From positions 22,456-86,455 of the forward strand of contig CAYLMM010000005.1 of the NCBI GenBank assembly GCA_964384825.1: a stretch of DNA of 64,000 nt, in the 5' to 3' direction. The notes beneath the pieces were generated by a model. The model searched no databases. It was not told the DNA's origin and worked only from the letters and a program-made list of their open reading frames with translations. A program made the translations under genes and the position numbers. Below are positions 1 to 9,457 of this stretch, piece by piece. How positions within the stretch are numbered: position 1 is the stretch's first letter; every line of letters begins with the position of its first letter. Source of the stretch: CAYLMM01 sp964384825. Lineage in GTDB: Bacteria > Krumholzibacteriota > Krumholzibacteriia > LZORAL124-64-63.

Positions 1-1028
1 GCATCCTGGTGACCGGCGGGGCCGGATTCATCGGCTCGAATTTCGTCCGATACCTGCTCGGAGAAGGCGGCGACCGGGTCGTGAACCTGGACCTGCTGAC
101 CTATGCCGGCAATCTCGAGAACCTGGCCGGCCTCGAGGACCGAGACGATTACCGCTTCGTGCGCGGGGACATCGGCGACGCCGACCTGGTACGGGAACTG
201 ATGACGCAGGAGCGGATCGAGGCGGTGGTCAACTTCGCAGCCGAGAGCCATGTGGACCGCTCCATCGACGGGCCGCGCCTCTTCCTGCAGACCAACCTGA
301 TGGGAACCCAGACCCTGCTCGAGGCCGCGCGGGGCGCCGGGGTCGAGCGTTTCCTGCAGGTGAGCACCGACGAGGTCTACGGGTCCCTGGGTTCCGAAGG
401 CCTGTTCACCGAGCGATCCCCGCTGCGGGCGAATTCCCCGTATTCGGCGAGCAAGGCCGCGGCCGATCTGCTGTGCCGGGCCTACCACAAGACCTACGGC
501 TTCCCCGTGCTGACCACCCGGTGCAGCAACAACTACGGCCCCTACCAGTTTCCCGAGAAGCTGATCCCCCTGATGATCGCCAACGCCTTGGACGACAAGC
601 CGTTGCCGGTCTACGGCGACGGCCGCAACGTGCGCGATTGGCTCTACGTCGAGGATCACTGCCGCGCCCTGGACCTCGTCCTGCGCAAGGCCGAACCCGG
701 GTCGGTCTACAACATCGGCGGCAACAACGAGATGGAGAACATCCGGATCGTGAAGCTGCTGCTCGAACTGCTGGGCAAGGACGATTCGCTCATCCAGTAC
801 GTCACCGATCGCCCGGGCCACGACCGGCGCTACGCGATCGACGCCGGGCTGATCCGCGACGATCTGGGCTGGGAGCCGGCCCACACCTTCGACCAGGGTA
901 TCCGCGAGACGGTGCGGTGGTACCTGGACAATCGCACGTGGTGGGAACGCATCCGCAGCGGGGACTACCAGCACTACTACAGGAAGATGTACGGCGACGA
1001 CGGACGCCACCGGGAGCGGCGGCCGTGA
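1..1028 (+). CDS. rmlB: dTDP-glucose 4,6-dehydratase, 5' end cut by the window
   Basis: This enzyme converts dTDP-glucose to dTDP-4-keto-6-deoxyglucose in the pathway to dTDP-rhamnose and other surface sugars, in the cytoplasm. The visible part is a nearly complete extended short-chain dehydrogenase. The NAD-binding motif TGGAGFIG is at the very start, STDEVYG is at about residue 118, and the catalytic YSASK has Tyr145 and Lys149 when counted from the GTG at 9. The two codons upstream of that GTG (Ile-Leu) are in frame and typical of the family, so the true start lies just outside the window. The stop overlaps the next gene's GTG. The other rml genes, if clustered, must lie upstream. Assignment of the family is firm; a relative such as a UDP-sugar epimerase is less likely because of the DEVYG and YSASK context. 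Confidence 0.93.
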   Translation, partial: ILVTGGAGFIGSNFVRYLLGEGGDRVVNLDLLTYAGNLENLAGLEDRDDYRFVRGDIGDADLVRELMTQERIEAVVNFAAESHVDRSIDGPRLFLQTNLMGTQTLLEAARGAGVERFLQVSTDEVYGSLGSEGLFTERSPLRANSPYSASKAAADLLCRAYHKTYGFPVLTTRCSNNYGPYQFPEKLIPLMIANALDDKPLPVYGDGRNVRDWLYVEDHCRALDLVLRKAEPGSVYNIGGNNEMENIRIVKLLLELLGKDDSLIQYVTDRPGHDRRYAIDAGLIRDDLGWEPAHTFDQGIRETVRWYLDNRTWWERIRSGDYQHYYRKMYGDDGRHRERRP

Positions 1029-1717
1029 CCGCCGCCCTGACGCTCCCCGGCGGCCGGAGCCTGGCTCTGGACGATTCGGTGAGAGCCGGGCTGAGCGCGG
1101 GGGTCCTGGTCTGCGAGGGCGTGTCGGTGCGGGAGGAGCCGGCGGTGTGGTCGGAAACCGCCGAATTGGCCGCCCGCCTGCGCGAGGATCACGCCGGCCG
1201 CCTGCCGAGCGAGATCCCCGGACTGCGCGAGGCCCGCGATCTCTACAAAGCCTTCGGCATGGAGCCCACCCGCCACCGTCCGAGCAGCGAGGCCCTGCTG
1301 CGGCGCGTGCTCAGGGGCAAGGATCTCTACCGCATCTCCAACGCCGTGGACTGCTGCAACCTGGCCAGCCTCTCGTTCCTGCTGCCGATCGGGATGTACG
1401 ATCTGGATCTGGTCGAGGGGGATGTCGTGCTGCGCACCGGCCGCGAGGGCGAGCAGTATCCGGGAATCCGCAAGGGGCCGGTCCACCTCGCCGGGCGCCT
1501 CGGCCTCTTCGACGCCGCCGGAGGCTTCGGCTCGCCCACCAGCGATTCGCTCCGCACCTCGGTGCGCGACGCCACGACCAGCCTGCTGGCGGTCATCATG
1601 GCCACCGCCTCGTACCCCCGGAATCCGATGCGAGCCAACGTCTCGCTGCTGGCCGATCTCTTCACCCGCCACTGCGAAGGCCGGGTCACCTTCACCGCCC
1701 TGCTCCCCGAAAACTGA
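1025..1717 (+). CDS. B3/B4 (tRNA-binding) domain protein
   Basis: This 230-residue protein resembles stand-alone B3/B4 domains, the fold that forms the editing region of phenylalanyl-tRNA synthetase beta chains. Features that fit are the segment around residues 60-85 with KAFGMEPTRHRPSSEALLRR, the following SNAVDCCNLASLSFLLPIG, and the later ATASYPRNP motif near the C-terminus. Stand-alone members are presumed to act on amino acids or mischarged tRNA, but their substrates are mostly unknown. The start is the GTG at 1025, whose last bases overlap the rmlB stop, suggesting translational coupling. It is followed by a convergent gene after 42 bp. Function beyond the domain is not known to me. Confidence 0.75.
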   Translation: MTAALTLPGGRSLALDDSVRAGLSAGVLVCEGVSVREEPAVWSETAELAARLREDHAGRLPSEIPGLREARDLYKAFGMEPTRHRPSSEALLRRVLRGKDLYRISNAVDCCNLASLSFLLPIGMYDLDLVEGDVVLRTGREGEQYPGIRKGPVHLAGRLGLFDAAGGFGSPTSDSLRTSVRDATTSLLAVIMATASYPRNPMRANVSLLADLFTRHCEGRVTFTALLPEN

Positions 1718-1759
1718 CCGCGAGATATCTCCGCAGGGGAACGCATGTCGCCGCCCCGG

Positions 1760-3112
1760 TCAGTCGTCCTGTTGCGGAAACGTCTTGCGGACCCAGCTCT
1801 CGGCGGAGGCGCGGTCGGAAAGGGCGCCCTCGAGCTGGCGGGTCTCGAGCTCGCGCAGGATGCGGCCGAGCACGGGTCCGCGGGGGTAGCCCATCGCCAT
1901 CAGGTCGCGGCCGCTGAGCAGGGGGGCGGGAGCCAACTGCTCGATGTCGAGCTCTTCGAGCATGCGCAGGCAGTAGGCGTGGTTGGAGAGATCGCCGTGG
2001 CTGGCCAGGCAGTCCAGGCGATGCAGTTCGAGGTGGTCGGCGAAGTCCGGTTGGCGCAGGAATCGTTTCAGGGTCGCGGGCTTCATCTTCTGCACGTCGA
2101 TGAACCGCAGATGCTGGGCCACCAGGTCGGCCGCCTTGGCGACGACATCGCGCGGCAGCCTCAACCTGGCGCCGATCTCCCTGGTCATCCGCGCGCCGAC
2201 CTTGGCGTGGCCGTGGAACCGGATGCGGTCGCTGCGGGTCAGGGTGGAGGGCTTGCCGACATCGTGCAGCAGCGCCGCGAGCATCAGCGGCAGGGGGCGG
2301 GCCGTGGCGGCGGCGAGCAGGAGCATCGTGTGCGTCCAGACGCATCCTTCGGGATGGTAGGCCGGAGGCTGGGGGACCCCGTGCATGGCGGCGACCTCCG
2401 GCAGGATGATCTCCAGCAGGCCGGATGTGCGCAGGATCTCGAGGCCGGTGACGGGATCGGGGCCGGTCAGCAGGCGCGTGAACTCCTGGCCGATCCTCTC
2501 GGCGGCGACGGCCCGGATCATCTCCCGGCACGATGCGAGGCCGGCGCGGACGGATTCGTCGGGGACCAGCCCGCACTGGGCGGCCATGCGCGCGGCCCGC
2601 AGCAGGCGCAGCCCGTCCTCGCCGAAGCGGTCGGCCGGCTCGCCGACGGTGCGCAGGATCCGGGCGCGGCAATCGCTCAGGCCGCCGACGGTGTCGAGGA
2701 TGGCGCCGTCGTCGGGGTCGAGGTACAGGGCGTTGACGGTGAAGTCGCGGCGGTGGGCGTCGACGGCGGGATCGTCGGTGAAGGCGACGTCGTCGGGATG
2801 GCGGCCGTCGGAATAGCGCCCTTCCCGGCGGAAGGTGGCGGTCTCGATCATGATGCCGTCCGACGGGACGAGCACGACCCCGAAGGCGGCGCCGACCAGG
2901 CGGCTGCCGGGGAAGAGTTCGGCGATGCGGTCGGGGCGGGCGTCGGTGGCGACATCGAAATCGCCGGGAATCAGGCCGAGCACGAGATCGCGCACCGCGC
3001 CGCCGACCAGCAGCGCCCGATGCCCCGAGGCTCTCAATCTGCGCACGACCGCGACCGCGGGTGCGGCGGCGTCGGGCAGGGGGGCTGCGAGGTTGTCGGT
3101 CACGGGGCCCAT
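1760..3112 (-). CDS. cca: CCA tRNA nucleotidyltransferase / poly(A) polymerase family with HD domain
   Basis: This class II nucleotidyltransferase adds or repairs the 3' CCA of tRNA, or adds poly(A); sequence alone does not separate the two reliably. The N-terminal catalytic head shows GGAVRD at residues 37-42 and the metal-binding pair D51 and D53 in DFDVATDA. A conserved RRDFTVNALY segment follows, then a helical tRNA-binding region (RFGEDGLRLLRAARMA). A C-terminal HD domain with LHDVGKP at about residue 285 is typical of bacterial CCA enzymes with phosphatase or phosphodiesterase activity. The length of 450 residues is normal. It stands alone on this strand and is divergent from the M28 peptidase. 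Only one member of the family is visible in the window, so a housekeeping CCA role is favoured. Confidence 0.85.
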   Translation of the reverse strand: MGPVTDNLAAPLPDAAAPAVAVVRRLRASGHRALLVGGAVRDLVLGLIPGDFDVATDARPDRIAELFPGSRLVGAAFGVVLVPSDGIMIETATFRREGRYSDGRHPDDVAFTDDPAVDAHRRDFTVNALYLDPDDGAILDTVGGLSDCRARILRTVGEPADRFGEDGLRLLRAARMAAQCGLVPDESVRAGLASCREMIRAVAAERIGQEFTRLLTGPDPVTGLEILRTSGLLEIILPEVAAMHGVPQPPAYHPEGCVWTHTMLLLAAATARPLPLMLAALLHDVGKPSTLTRSDRIRFHGHAKVGARMTREIGARLRLPRDVVAKAADLVAQHLRFIDVQKMKPATLKRFLRQPDFADHLELHRLDCLASHGDLSNHAYCLRMLEELDIEQLAPAPLLSGRDLMAMGYPRGPVLGRILRELETRQLEGALSDRASAESWVRKTFPQQDD

Positions 3113-3202
3113 CTTTCTTTGCCGTCTCCGGTCGGGCGCGGTATCCTCGGGCGGATCACCGCGAGTATTCCACAGAACCCTTTCGCTGGCCAGGAATCAC
3201 CG

Positions 3203-4474
3203 ATGCATCATGCGAAGAACCGTCTGCCGATACTGATCCTCGCGCTGTCCTGTCTCGTGTCGCCGGCGGTCGCCGCCGAGGTTCCCGCGCCGCCGGATTC
3301 GGCGGCCATCGCGACCATGGTCCGGACCCTCTCGGCGCCCGATTTCGCGGGCCGGGGCAACGGCACCGTCGAGGCCTTCGCCGCCGCGGATACGGTGGCG
3401 GCCTGGTTCGCGGCCGCGGGGTTGGCTCCGCCGCCGGACGGGAAGGGATGGTTCCGGGATTTCCCCCTGCCGGGCCTGACGCTTCCGGGCCGCAACGTGC
3501 TGGGCTGGCTGCCGGGCGCGGGCGCGTTGGCGGACGAGATCGTGTTGATCGGCGCCCATTACGATCATCTGGGGAAGGTGGCGTCCGTCGACGGAGCCGC
3601 AGACCGCTATTTTCCGGGCGCCGACGACAACGCCAGCGGCGTCGCGGTGCTGGTCGAGACGGCCCGCATCCTGGCGGACCGGGCGCGGGCCGGGGCCGAT
3701 ACGCTTCGCCGCAGCGTGATGGTGGCCGGGTTCGCGGGCGAGGAGATAGGGCTGCTGGGTTCGCGCAGCCTCGCCCGCCGACCCGTCCCGCATGCTCCGG
3801 TTGCGATGATCAACATCGACACAGTGGGACGGCTGCGCGGCGGGCGCGTGCAGATCGGAGGCCTCGATTCTGCCGCTTCCTTCGCCGCCATGGTCGCGCG
3901 GAACGCCGAAGGTCTGGGGCTCGGGATCAAGCCCTTGCGCGGGGACTGGGCCGCCAGCGACCAGGCGTCGTTTCTGGCCGCCGGCGTGCCGTCGCTGTTC
4001 TTCTTCACCGGGCCCTATCCCGAATACCACACCCCGGAAGACCGCTGGCCCCTGGTGTCGTTCCCCGGCATGGTGCGCGTCGCATCCCTGGTCGCGGCCG
4101 TGGCCAGGGATCTGACGATCGATCCCCGGCCGGTCGTCGCGACCATCGAGACCGACACGGCCGCGGACGCCATGTCCCGGTCGCAGGCTCCGGAGGGCAA
4201 GGCCGAGCGGGCCTGGCTGGGCATCATTCCGGATTTCACCGCCGAGGGGCCGGGGGTGCGTCTGGGCGGGGTCATGCCCGGCAGCCCGGCCGAATCGGCG
4301 GGTCTGCGGAAGGGCGATCTGCTGGTGGAATTCGCCGGCGAGCCCGTCGCCGATCTGCCCGCTTTGACCGTGCTGCTGCGGACCCATGCGGCGGGCGAGA
4401 GGGTCGCGGCGGTCGTCGAGCGCGAGGGCCGCGCGGTGGAATTCGCGGTGACGTTGAAGCGCAGGCGTCGCTAG
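3203..4474 (+). CDS. exported M28-family zinc aminopeptidase with C-terminal PDZ domain
   Basis: This is a predicted exported metallopeptidase of 423 residues. An N-terminal signal peptide (about residues 1-25, ending VAA) is followed by the M28 fold. The expected zinc ligands are H119 in AHYDH, D141 in PGADDN, the Glu pair E180-E181, D206 in NIDTVG, and the His of YHTPED. Family enzymes remove N-terminal residues from peptides using two zinc ions. From about residue 335 the chain becomes a PDZ domain (WLGIIPDF through GLRKGDLLVEF), an arrangement common in FCB bacteria and thought to guide substrate choice. The ATG at 3203 was chosen because it opens the signal peptide; the frame is open further upstream but that part is antisense to cca. 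Its stop overlaps that of the convergent efflux gene. Confidence 0.88.
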   Translation: MHHAKNRLPILILALSCLVSPAVAAEVPAPPDSAAIATMVRTLSAPDFAGRGNGTVEAFAAADTVAAWFAAAGLAPPPDGKGWFRDFPLPGLTLPGRNVLGWLPGAGALADEIVLIGAHYDHLGKVASVDGAADRYFPGADDNASGVAVLVETARILADRARAGADTLRRSVMVAGFAGEEIGLLGSRSLARRPVPHAPVAMINIDTVGRLRGGRVQIGGLDSAASFAAMVARNAEGLGLGIKPLRGDWAASDQASFLAAGVPSLFFFTGPYPEYHTPEDRWPLVSFPGMVRVASLVAAVARDLTIDPRPVVATIETDTAADAMSRSQAPEGKAERAWLGIIPDFTAEGPGVRLGGVMPGSPAESAGLRKGDLLVEFAGEPVADLPALTVLLRTHAAGERVAAVVEREGRAVEFAVTLKRRRR

Positions 4475-5415
4475 GAGGCCTCGGGCGCGCGCCGCCGACG
4501 GCGTCCGGGCACGGTCGGATGCGGCTCGACGTGGGCCACGGCCTCGTAAAGTTCGGTCGCGCTGTTCTCTAGAGCCTGCTCGAGGCGGTCGGCGATGGCG
4601 TGGCCCTCCTCGACGGTGATGTCCGGCTCGACGGTGATCGAGATGTCGACGGTGTACACCGAACCGCGGGGCCGGATGCGCAGCCGCGAGACCGAGATCA
4701 CGCCGGGCACGGTCGCGGCCGTGGCGCGGACCTCGGAAACGAACTCCTCGTCGGGCATGGTCTCCAGGACGATCATCGCGTTGTTGCGCAGCAGCTCCCA
4801 TCCCATTTTCAGGATCAAGAGCGAGATCACGGCCGCCGCGACGCTGTCGAGGATCGGCAGCCCGGCCATGGCGCCGCCGATGCCGATCGCCGCGCCGACC
4901 GATGAGAGCGCGTCGGAGCGGTGGTGCGCGGCGTTGCTGCGCAGGGCGGGGGAATGATGGATCCTGCCTGCCAGGTCCGTGTAGCGGGCCATCCCCTCCT
5001 TGGCGACGATCGAGACGCCCGCCGCGATCAAGGCGGGGAATTCGGGATGGGATCCGGTGCCGGTGACGATGTTGCCGATCGCTTGGCGTCCCAGCAGAAC
5101 GCCGGTCACCAGCAGCAGCAGCGATACGCCCAGGGCGCCCAGGGTCTCGTAGTGCTGGTGTCCGTAGGGATGGTCGCGGTCGGGCGGGATGGCGCTGGCC
5201 TTCAGCGCCACGAAGACGCCGACGTCGCCGGCCAGATCGGAGAACGAGTGGACTCCGTCGGCGATCAGCGAAGCGGATCCGGCGAGCAGGCCCACGACGA
5301 TCTTCAGGACAGTCAGCGCGATGTTGCCCGCCATGCCCGCGACCGTGCAGAAGACCGGCCGCAGCCATCGCGTCTCCCTGCGGCGCGCATCGCGATCAGG
5401 ATCGTTGCTGGTCAT
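4471..5415 (-). CDS. cation diffusion facilitator (CDF) family efflux protein
   Basis: This 314-residue inner-membrane protein exports divalent metal ions such as zinc, iron or manganese in exchange for protons. It has about six hydrophobic segments. The two metal-site motifs of the family are visible as DGVHSFSDLAGD in the second helix and RSDALSSVGA in the fifth, both with the Asp expected for transport. The C-terminal cytoplasmic domain carries the usual beta-alpha-beta dimerisation fold (RIRPRGSVYTVDISI) and ends in an Arg-rich tail. It starts 10 bp downstream of the acyl-CoA ligase stop, so the two are probably co-transcribed. The metal cannot be named from sequence. Confidence 0.9.
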   Translation of the reverse strand: MTSNDPDRDARRRETRWLRPVFCTVAGMAGNIALTVLKIVVGLLAGSASLIADGVHSFSDLAGDVGVFVALKASAIPPDRDHPYGHQHYETLGALGVSLLLLVTGVLLGRQAIGNIVTGTGSHPEFPALIAAGVSIVAKEGMARYTDLAGRIHHSPALRSNAAHHRSDALSSVGAAIGIGGAMAGLPILDSVAAAVISLLILKMGWELLRNNAMIVLETMPDEEFVSEVRATAATVPGVISVSRLRIRPRGSVYTVDISITVEPDITVEEGHAIADRLEQALENSATELYEAVAHVEPHPTVPGRRRRRAPEAS

Positions 5416-5425
5416 CCCGCCTCCA

Positions 5426-7219
5426 TCAGGATCCCGAATACAGGTCCTCGATGACGTCGTGGTACTTCCGCTGGATCACCCGGCGCTTCACCTTCAACGT
5501 CGGAGTGAGCTCGCCCGACTCCAGCGTGAACTCGTTGCGCAGCAGGGCGAATTTCTTGACGGTGCTGTACTTCGGCAGCTTCCGGTTCACGTATTCGAGG
5601 GCCCGCCGGTACTTGGCCTGCACCTCCGGATGCCGCTCGAGATCGTCGTGGCCTTCCCACGTGATGCCGCGTTCCCTGGCCCATTTCTCCAGGTTCTCGA
5701 AGTTGGGCACCAACAGGGCGATCATATAGGGGCGGTGATCGCCGATCACCACCGAATTCGAGATGAACTTGTTCTTCGCGAAAGCGTTCTCGATCGGCTG
5801 CGGCGCGATGTTCTTGCCGCCGGCGGTGACGATCAGATCCTTCTTGCGGTCGGTGATGAACAGGAAGCCGTCGCCGTCGATGTGGCCGATGTCGCCGGTC
5901 CGGAACCATCCGTCGTCGCTCAGCGCCTCCCGCGTGGCCTCGTCGTTCTTGAAGTAGCCCGGCGTCACCTGAGGGCCGCGGGCCAGGATCTCGCCGTCGT
6001 CGGCGATCCGGATCTCGGTCTCGGGGAAGGGTTTGCCGACGCTGCCCACCCTCTGGGCGCCGAAGAGATTGGCGGTCAGGATCGGTGATGTCTCGGTCAG
6101 CCCGTAGCCCTCGAGACAGGTCATGCCGGCGGTGTTGAAGAACTGGTTGATGTGCGGCGCCAACGGTGCGCCGCCGGAGACGAAGAACCGGATCCGGCCG
6201 CCGGTGCGGGCGCGCAGCTTGGCGAAGACCAGCTTGTCGACGATCGCCAGCTGGAAGTTTAGCCACGCCGAGGGCTTCTTCCCGGCCCGTTCGACCAGCC
6301 GCAGATCATGCACGACCTTCTTGGCCCAGATGAAGATGTTGCGCTTGATCGGCGATCCGCCCATCGCCGCGGTGTTGATGCGGTCGAAGACCTTCTCCAG
6401 GAACCGCGGCACGCAGATCATGATCGTCGGCCGGATGGCCATCATGTCCGCGCCCACGGTGTCGGGGTTGCCCGCGATCGCCATTCCGATGCCGTTGGCG
6501 AGCATGGCGTAATAGCCGCAGGTCCGTTCCAGCGCGTGCGACAGCGGCAGGAACGAAAGCACGCGGTCGCTCGTGTACAGGGAAATGGCCTGAACCGCCT
6601 GCCGGATGTTCGAGACGATGTTGCCGTGGGTCAGGATCACGCCCTTGGGCCTGCCCGTGGTGCCGGAAGTGTAGAGGATGGTCGCGATGTCGTCCTTCCC
6701 GGAGGGGCCGCAGGGCGGCAGCCCGTCGCCGGGAATCTTTTCGAGCAGGTTCTCGCCGATCTCCATCAGCCGGTCGAAGGTCATCATGTCCGGCAGATCG
6801 CTGCGGTCGAAGCAGACGACGTCCTTGAGCGAGGGGATCCGGTCGCGGACGGCGTGGATCTTGCGGGCCTGGTCCGGCGTCGAGACGAAGATGATGCCGG
6901 GTTCGCAGTCGTTCAGGATGTAGGCGATGTCGTCCTGCCCGAGCGTGGGATAGATGGGCACGTCGGAGGCGCCGGCGCAGAGGACGGCCAGATCGCTCAG
7001 GATCCATTCGAGGCGGTTCTCGCTGAGGATCGCGACCCGGTCGCCGGGTCCGAGCCCGAGCGATTCGAGCGCCAGCCTCAGCGCCCGGATCCGGCGTCCG
7101 ATCTCCTCGCTCGGAATGTCGGTGTAGACGCCGGCGTCGTCGCGAACCGAAATCATATCCGGCCGCGGGGTGTTCGCGATGGCGTCGAAAATCAACTGGG
7201 GGATGGTTTCGGCGGGCAT
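5426..7219 (-). CDS. long-chain fatty acid--CoA ligase (AMP-forming)
   Basis: The 597-residue enzyme activates fatty acids to acyl-CoA through an acyl-AMP intermediate, most likely at the inner face of the cytoplasmic membrane. The AMP-binding P-loop reads ILYTSGTTGRPKGV, the A5 motif is GYGLTETSPI, the A7-A8 region is GWFRTGDIGHIDGDGFLFITDRKKDL, and the C-terminal catalytic lysine motif follows. It is closest to the FadD15/ACSL-type long-chain ligases by overall pattern. The ATG at 7219 is preceded by GGGGAGCG, a good ribosome site, and MPAETIPQLIFDAIANT is a usual N-terminus for the family; the frame is open further upstream but without support. It is transcribed with the CDF gene, probably from the promoter at 7364-7392. 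Confidence 0.9.
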   Translation of the reverse strand: MPAETIPQLIFDAIANTPRPDMISVRDDAGVYTDIPSEEIGRRIRALRLALESLGLGPGDRVAILSENRLEWILSDLAVLCAGASDVPIYPTLGQDDIAYILNDCEPGIIFVSTPDQARKIHAVRDRIPSLKDVVCFDRSDLPDMMTFDRLMEIGENLLEKIPGDGLPPCGPSGKDDIATILYTSGTTGRPKGVILTHGNIVSNIRQAVQAISLYTSDRVLSFLPLSHALERTCGYYAMLANGIGMAIAGNPDTVGADMMAIRPTIMICVPRFLEKVFDRINTAAMGGSPIKRNIFIWAKKVVHDLRLVERAGKKPSAWLNFQLAIVDKLVFAKLRARTGGRIRFFVSGGAPLAPHINQFFNTAGMTCLEGYGLTETSPILTANLFGAQRVGSVGKPFPETEIRIADDGEILARGPQVTPGYFKNDEATREALSDDGWFRTGDIGHIDGDGFLFITDRKKDLIVTAGGKNIAPQPIENAFAKNKFISNSVVIGDHRPYMIALLVPNFENLEKWARERGITWEGHDDLERHPEVQAKYRRALEYVNRKLPKYSTVKKFALLRNEFTLESGELTPTLKVKRRVIQRKYHDVIEDLYSGS

Positions 7220-7363
7220 GCTCGCTCCCCTCGTCGCCGGCGGTGCCGGCGCGAATGCCAGATCAGGGTTTCCGGACCCATAGAAAAAGGGGTCCGCGCC
7301 TTTTCGCCCTCCGGGATGATCCGAAGGGGCCTGAACGAGCGAGGACCTGTTGGACGTTGACAA

Positions 7364-7392
7364 TTCATATCGACGTGAGGAACCTGTGTCAA
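7364..7392 (-). promoter_or_regulatory. sigma-70-type promoter for the acyl-CoA ligase operon
   Basis: On the minus strand TTGACA (7392-7387) and TATGAA (7369-7364) are separated by exactly 17 bases. Transcription would begin near 7357 and leave a leader of about 138 bases before the ligase start. The leader contains an inverted repeat GGACCC...GGGTCC. Confidence 0.6.
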
Positions 7393-7428
7393 CCCCGGTA
7401 CCGAGTCCCAATCCACGGGAGAAGTGAC

Positions 7429-8244
7429 ATGAACCGCATTGGAACCGCCTTGACGATCGGCCTGATCCTGACCATCGGCCTGGCGACGGTCCTGCCTTCC
7501 GCGGCCCGGGCCGACGTGGATAGGCTGCGCGAGAATTGCCGCGAGGCCTACGACCGAGGCGATCTGGCCGCATCCCGCGCCGCTGCCGATTCCGCCCTGG
7601 CCGAACTTCCCGGCGATTACCAGTCGTCCTGGATGCTGGCGCGGGTCCTGATCGACATCGGCAACCGCGAGCAGGAGAAGAAGGTGCGCAAGGGCATCTA
7701 CAAGATGGCCGTCGATCACGCGCGAGCCGCCGTGGCCGCCGAACCGGACGATACCTGGGGCCACCACTACCTTGCCGCGGCGGTCGGCAAGCTGGCCCTG
7801 ACCGAGGGCGGCAAGAAGAAGATCGAGCTTTCCAAGGAAGTGCGCGAAGAGGCGCAGCGGGCGCTCGAATGCGATCCCGCCAACGACAAGTCCCACCACA
7901 TCCTGGGCCGCTGGAACCGCGAGGTCGCGACCCTCAGCCCGGTGCTCAAGCTGGCCGCGAAGATCGTCTACGGCGGCGTGCCCGAGGGCGCCTCGAAGGA
8001 GAAGGCCGAACAGCATTTCCTCGAGGCGATCCGTCTTCATCCCGAGCACATCAACCATCATCTCGAACTCGGGGTGACCTACATGTCGATGAAGCGTTAC
8101 GAAGATGCGATCGAGCAGTTCGCGATCGTGGCCGAGTTGCCCGAACGGGATCCCAACGACGCCGATTACAAGGACGAAGCCGTCCTGATGACGACCCGAT
8201 GCGAAAAGAGAATCGAGCGTGGGCAGAGGGACCGATCCCGATAG
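7429..8244 (+). CDS. exported TPR-repeat protein (regulator-of-microtubule-dynamics-like)
   Basis: This 271-residue protein has a signal peptide (residues 1-28, ending ARA) and at least four helical repeat units of TPR type. They include YDRGDLAASRAAADSALAEL, HARAAVAAEPDDTWGHHYLA, AQRALECDPANDKSHHILGR and a final HLELGVTYMSMKRYEDAIEQF. The middle segment with HHILGRWNREVA is the signature of the RMD/FAM82-like family found in eukaryotes and many bacteria; no biochemical role is established for the bacterial members. The ATG at 7429 opens the signal peptide, but its SD is weak. The 3' end overlaps the mutY start by 26 bases, so the two are likely co-transcribed, although a functional link is not obvious. 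Confidence 0.78.
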   Translation: MNRIGTALTIGLILTIGLATVLPSAARADVDRLRENCREAYDRGDLAASRAAADSALAELPGDYQSSWMLARVLIDIGNREQEKKVRKGIYKMAVDHARAAVAAEPDDTWGHHYLAAAVGKLALTEGGKKKIELSKEVREEAQRALECDPANDKSHHILGRWNREVATLSPVLKLAAKIVYGGVPEGASKEKAEQHFLEAIRLHPEHINHHLELGVTYMSMKRYEDAIEQFAIVAELPERDPNDADYKDEAVLMTTRCEKRIERGQRDRSR

Positions 8245-9406
8245 CGGAGCTTCGCGCGGGGACGGGCCGGCCGCCCTGCGCCGCGCGTTGCTGGCCTGGT
8301 ACGACGCGGAGGCCCGGCCGCTCCCCTGGCGGGAGCGGCCGGATCCCTATGGCGTCTGGATCTCCGAGATCATGCTCCAGCAGACCACAATGGCCGCCGC
8401 GGTGCCGTACTGGGAGCGCTTCCTGGAACGTTTTCCCGACGTGCGGTCCCTGGCGGACGCCTCCGAGCAGGAGGTGCTGACTCTCTGGGCGGGCCTCGGC
8501 TACTACCGCCGCGCCCGCAGCCTGCACGCCGCGGCCCGGATGATCGTCCGCGACCGCGGCGGCGATCTGCCGCGCACCGCGGCCGAATGGCGTCTTCTGC
8601 CGGGCGTCGGCGCATACACCGCCGGAGCCGTGGCCAGCATCGCCGCGGCGGAGCAGGTGGCCGCGGTCGACACCAACGCCCGGCGGGTCCTGCTGCGGCT
8701 CTTCTGCGCGTCGGCCGCCGAGGCCGCCGGGATCGGCGAGGCGCGTCTGCGGACGCTGGCCGATTCGCTCGTGGATCCGCTACGGCCGGGCGACTGGAAC
8801 CAGGCCCTGATGGAACTCGGCGCCCGGATCTGCCTGCCCCGCGATCCCCGTTGCGCAAGCTGTCCGGTCGGATGGTCGTGCCGCGCCCGCTCCGCCGGGG
8901 ATCCGGGCTCCATCCCCGAAGCGAAGCCGAGGGCCCGGGCCCTGCCCGTGCGGCTCTCGGTGCTGCTGCTGCGCCGCGGCGATTCGGCCCTCCTGACGCC
9001 GTCCGGAACGCCGGCCGCCGTTTCCTGCCCGGCCTGGGGGAGGCCACGGCGCGAGGATTTTTCCGGTCTCTTCGCTGGGTTCTCGGGATTGCCGACGACC
9101 CCCTGGTATCCACGCCCCGCGTCCGCCGGCGCGGATCCCGATCCCGCCGCCGCCCCGGACGCCTGGTCGCGGTGGCTCGGCGCGAGGATCTCCGCGCCGC
9201 CGCCGGTGATCGTCGTCGGCGAATTCCGGCATGCGATCACCGTCTACCGTCTGGCTGTGACGGTCTGCCGCGCGGATCTGGCCCCGGATGCCGGCGGCCG
9301 GTGGCCCCGGGGCTGGACCTGGGGGCCGATCGACGGCAACGACGCCGCTCCGGTATCCAACCTGACCCGCAAGGCCCTGTCCGCCGCCGCGGGAACGGCG
9401 GGCTGA
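8219..9406 (+). CDS. mutY: A/G-specific adenine DNA glycosylase
   Basis: This base-excision repair enzyme removes adenine mispaired with 8-oxoguanine. The N-terminal glycosylase has PWRERPDPYGVWISEIMLQQT with the catalytic Glu, the helix-hairpin-helix LLPGVGAYTAGAV, and VDTNARRV with the catalytic Asp. The [4Fe-4S] cluster site is complete as C-X6-C-X2-C-X5-C (CLPRDPRC through CRAR). The C-terminal half is a Nudix-like 8-oxoG recognition domain, recognisable mainly by position and poorly conserved. The length of 395 residues fits the family. The GTG start at 8219 lies inside the 3' end of the TPR gene; a later start would remove only unconserved residues, so the exact start is uncertain. Confidence 0.93.
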   Translation: MGRGTDPDSGASRGDGPAALRRALLAWYDAEARPLPWRERPDPYGVWISEIMLQQTTMAAAVPYWERFLERFPDVRSLADASEQEVLTLWAGLGYYRRARSLHAAARMIVRDRGGDLPRTAAEWRLLPGVGAYTAGAVASIAAAEQVAAVDTNARRVLLRLFCASAAEAAGIGEARLRTLADSLVDPLRPGDWNQALMELGARICLPRDPRCASCPVGWSCRARSAGDPGSIPEAKPRARALPVRLSVLLLRRGDSALLTPSGTPAAVSCPAWGRPRREDFSGLFAGFSGLPTTPWYPRPASAGADPDPAAAPDAWSRWLGARISAPPPVIVVGEFRHAITVYRLAVTVCRADLAPDAGGRWPRGWTWGPIDGNDAAPVSNLTRKALSAAAGTAG

Positions 9407-9457
9407 AAACCCGATTCCATTAGGCGTATCGCATCCAATAAATAGCGCAACCAGTTG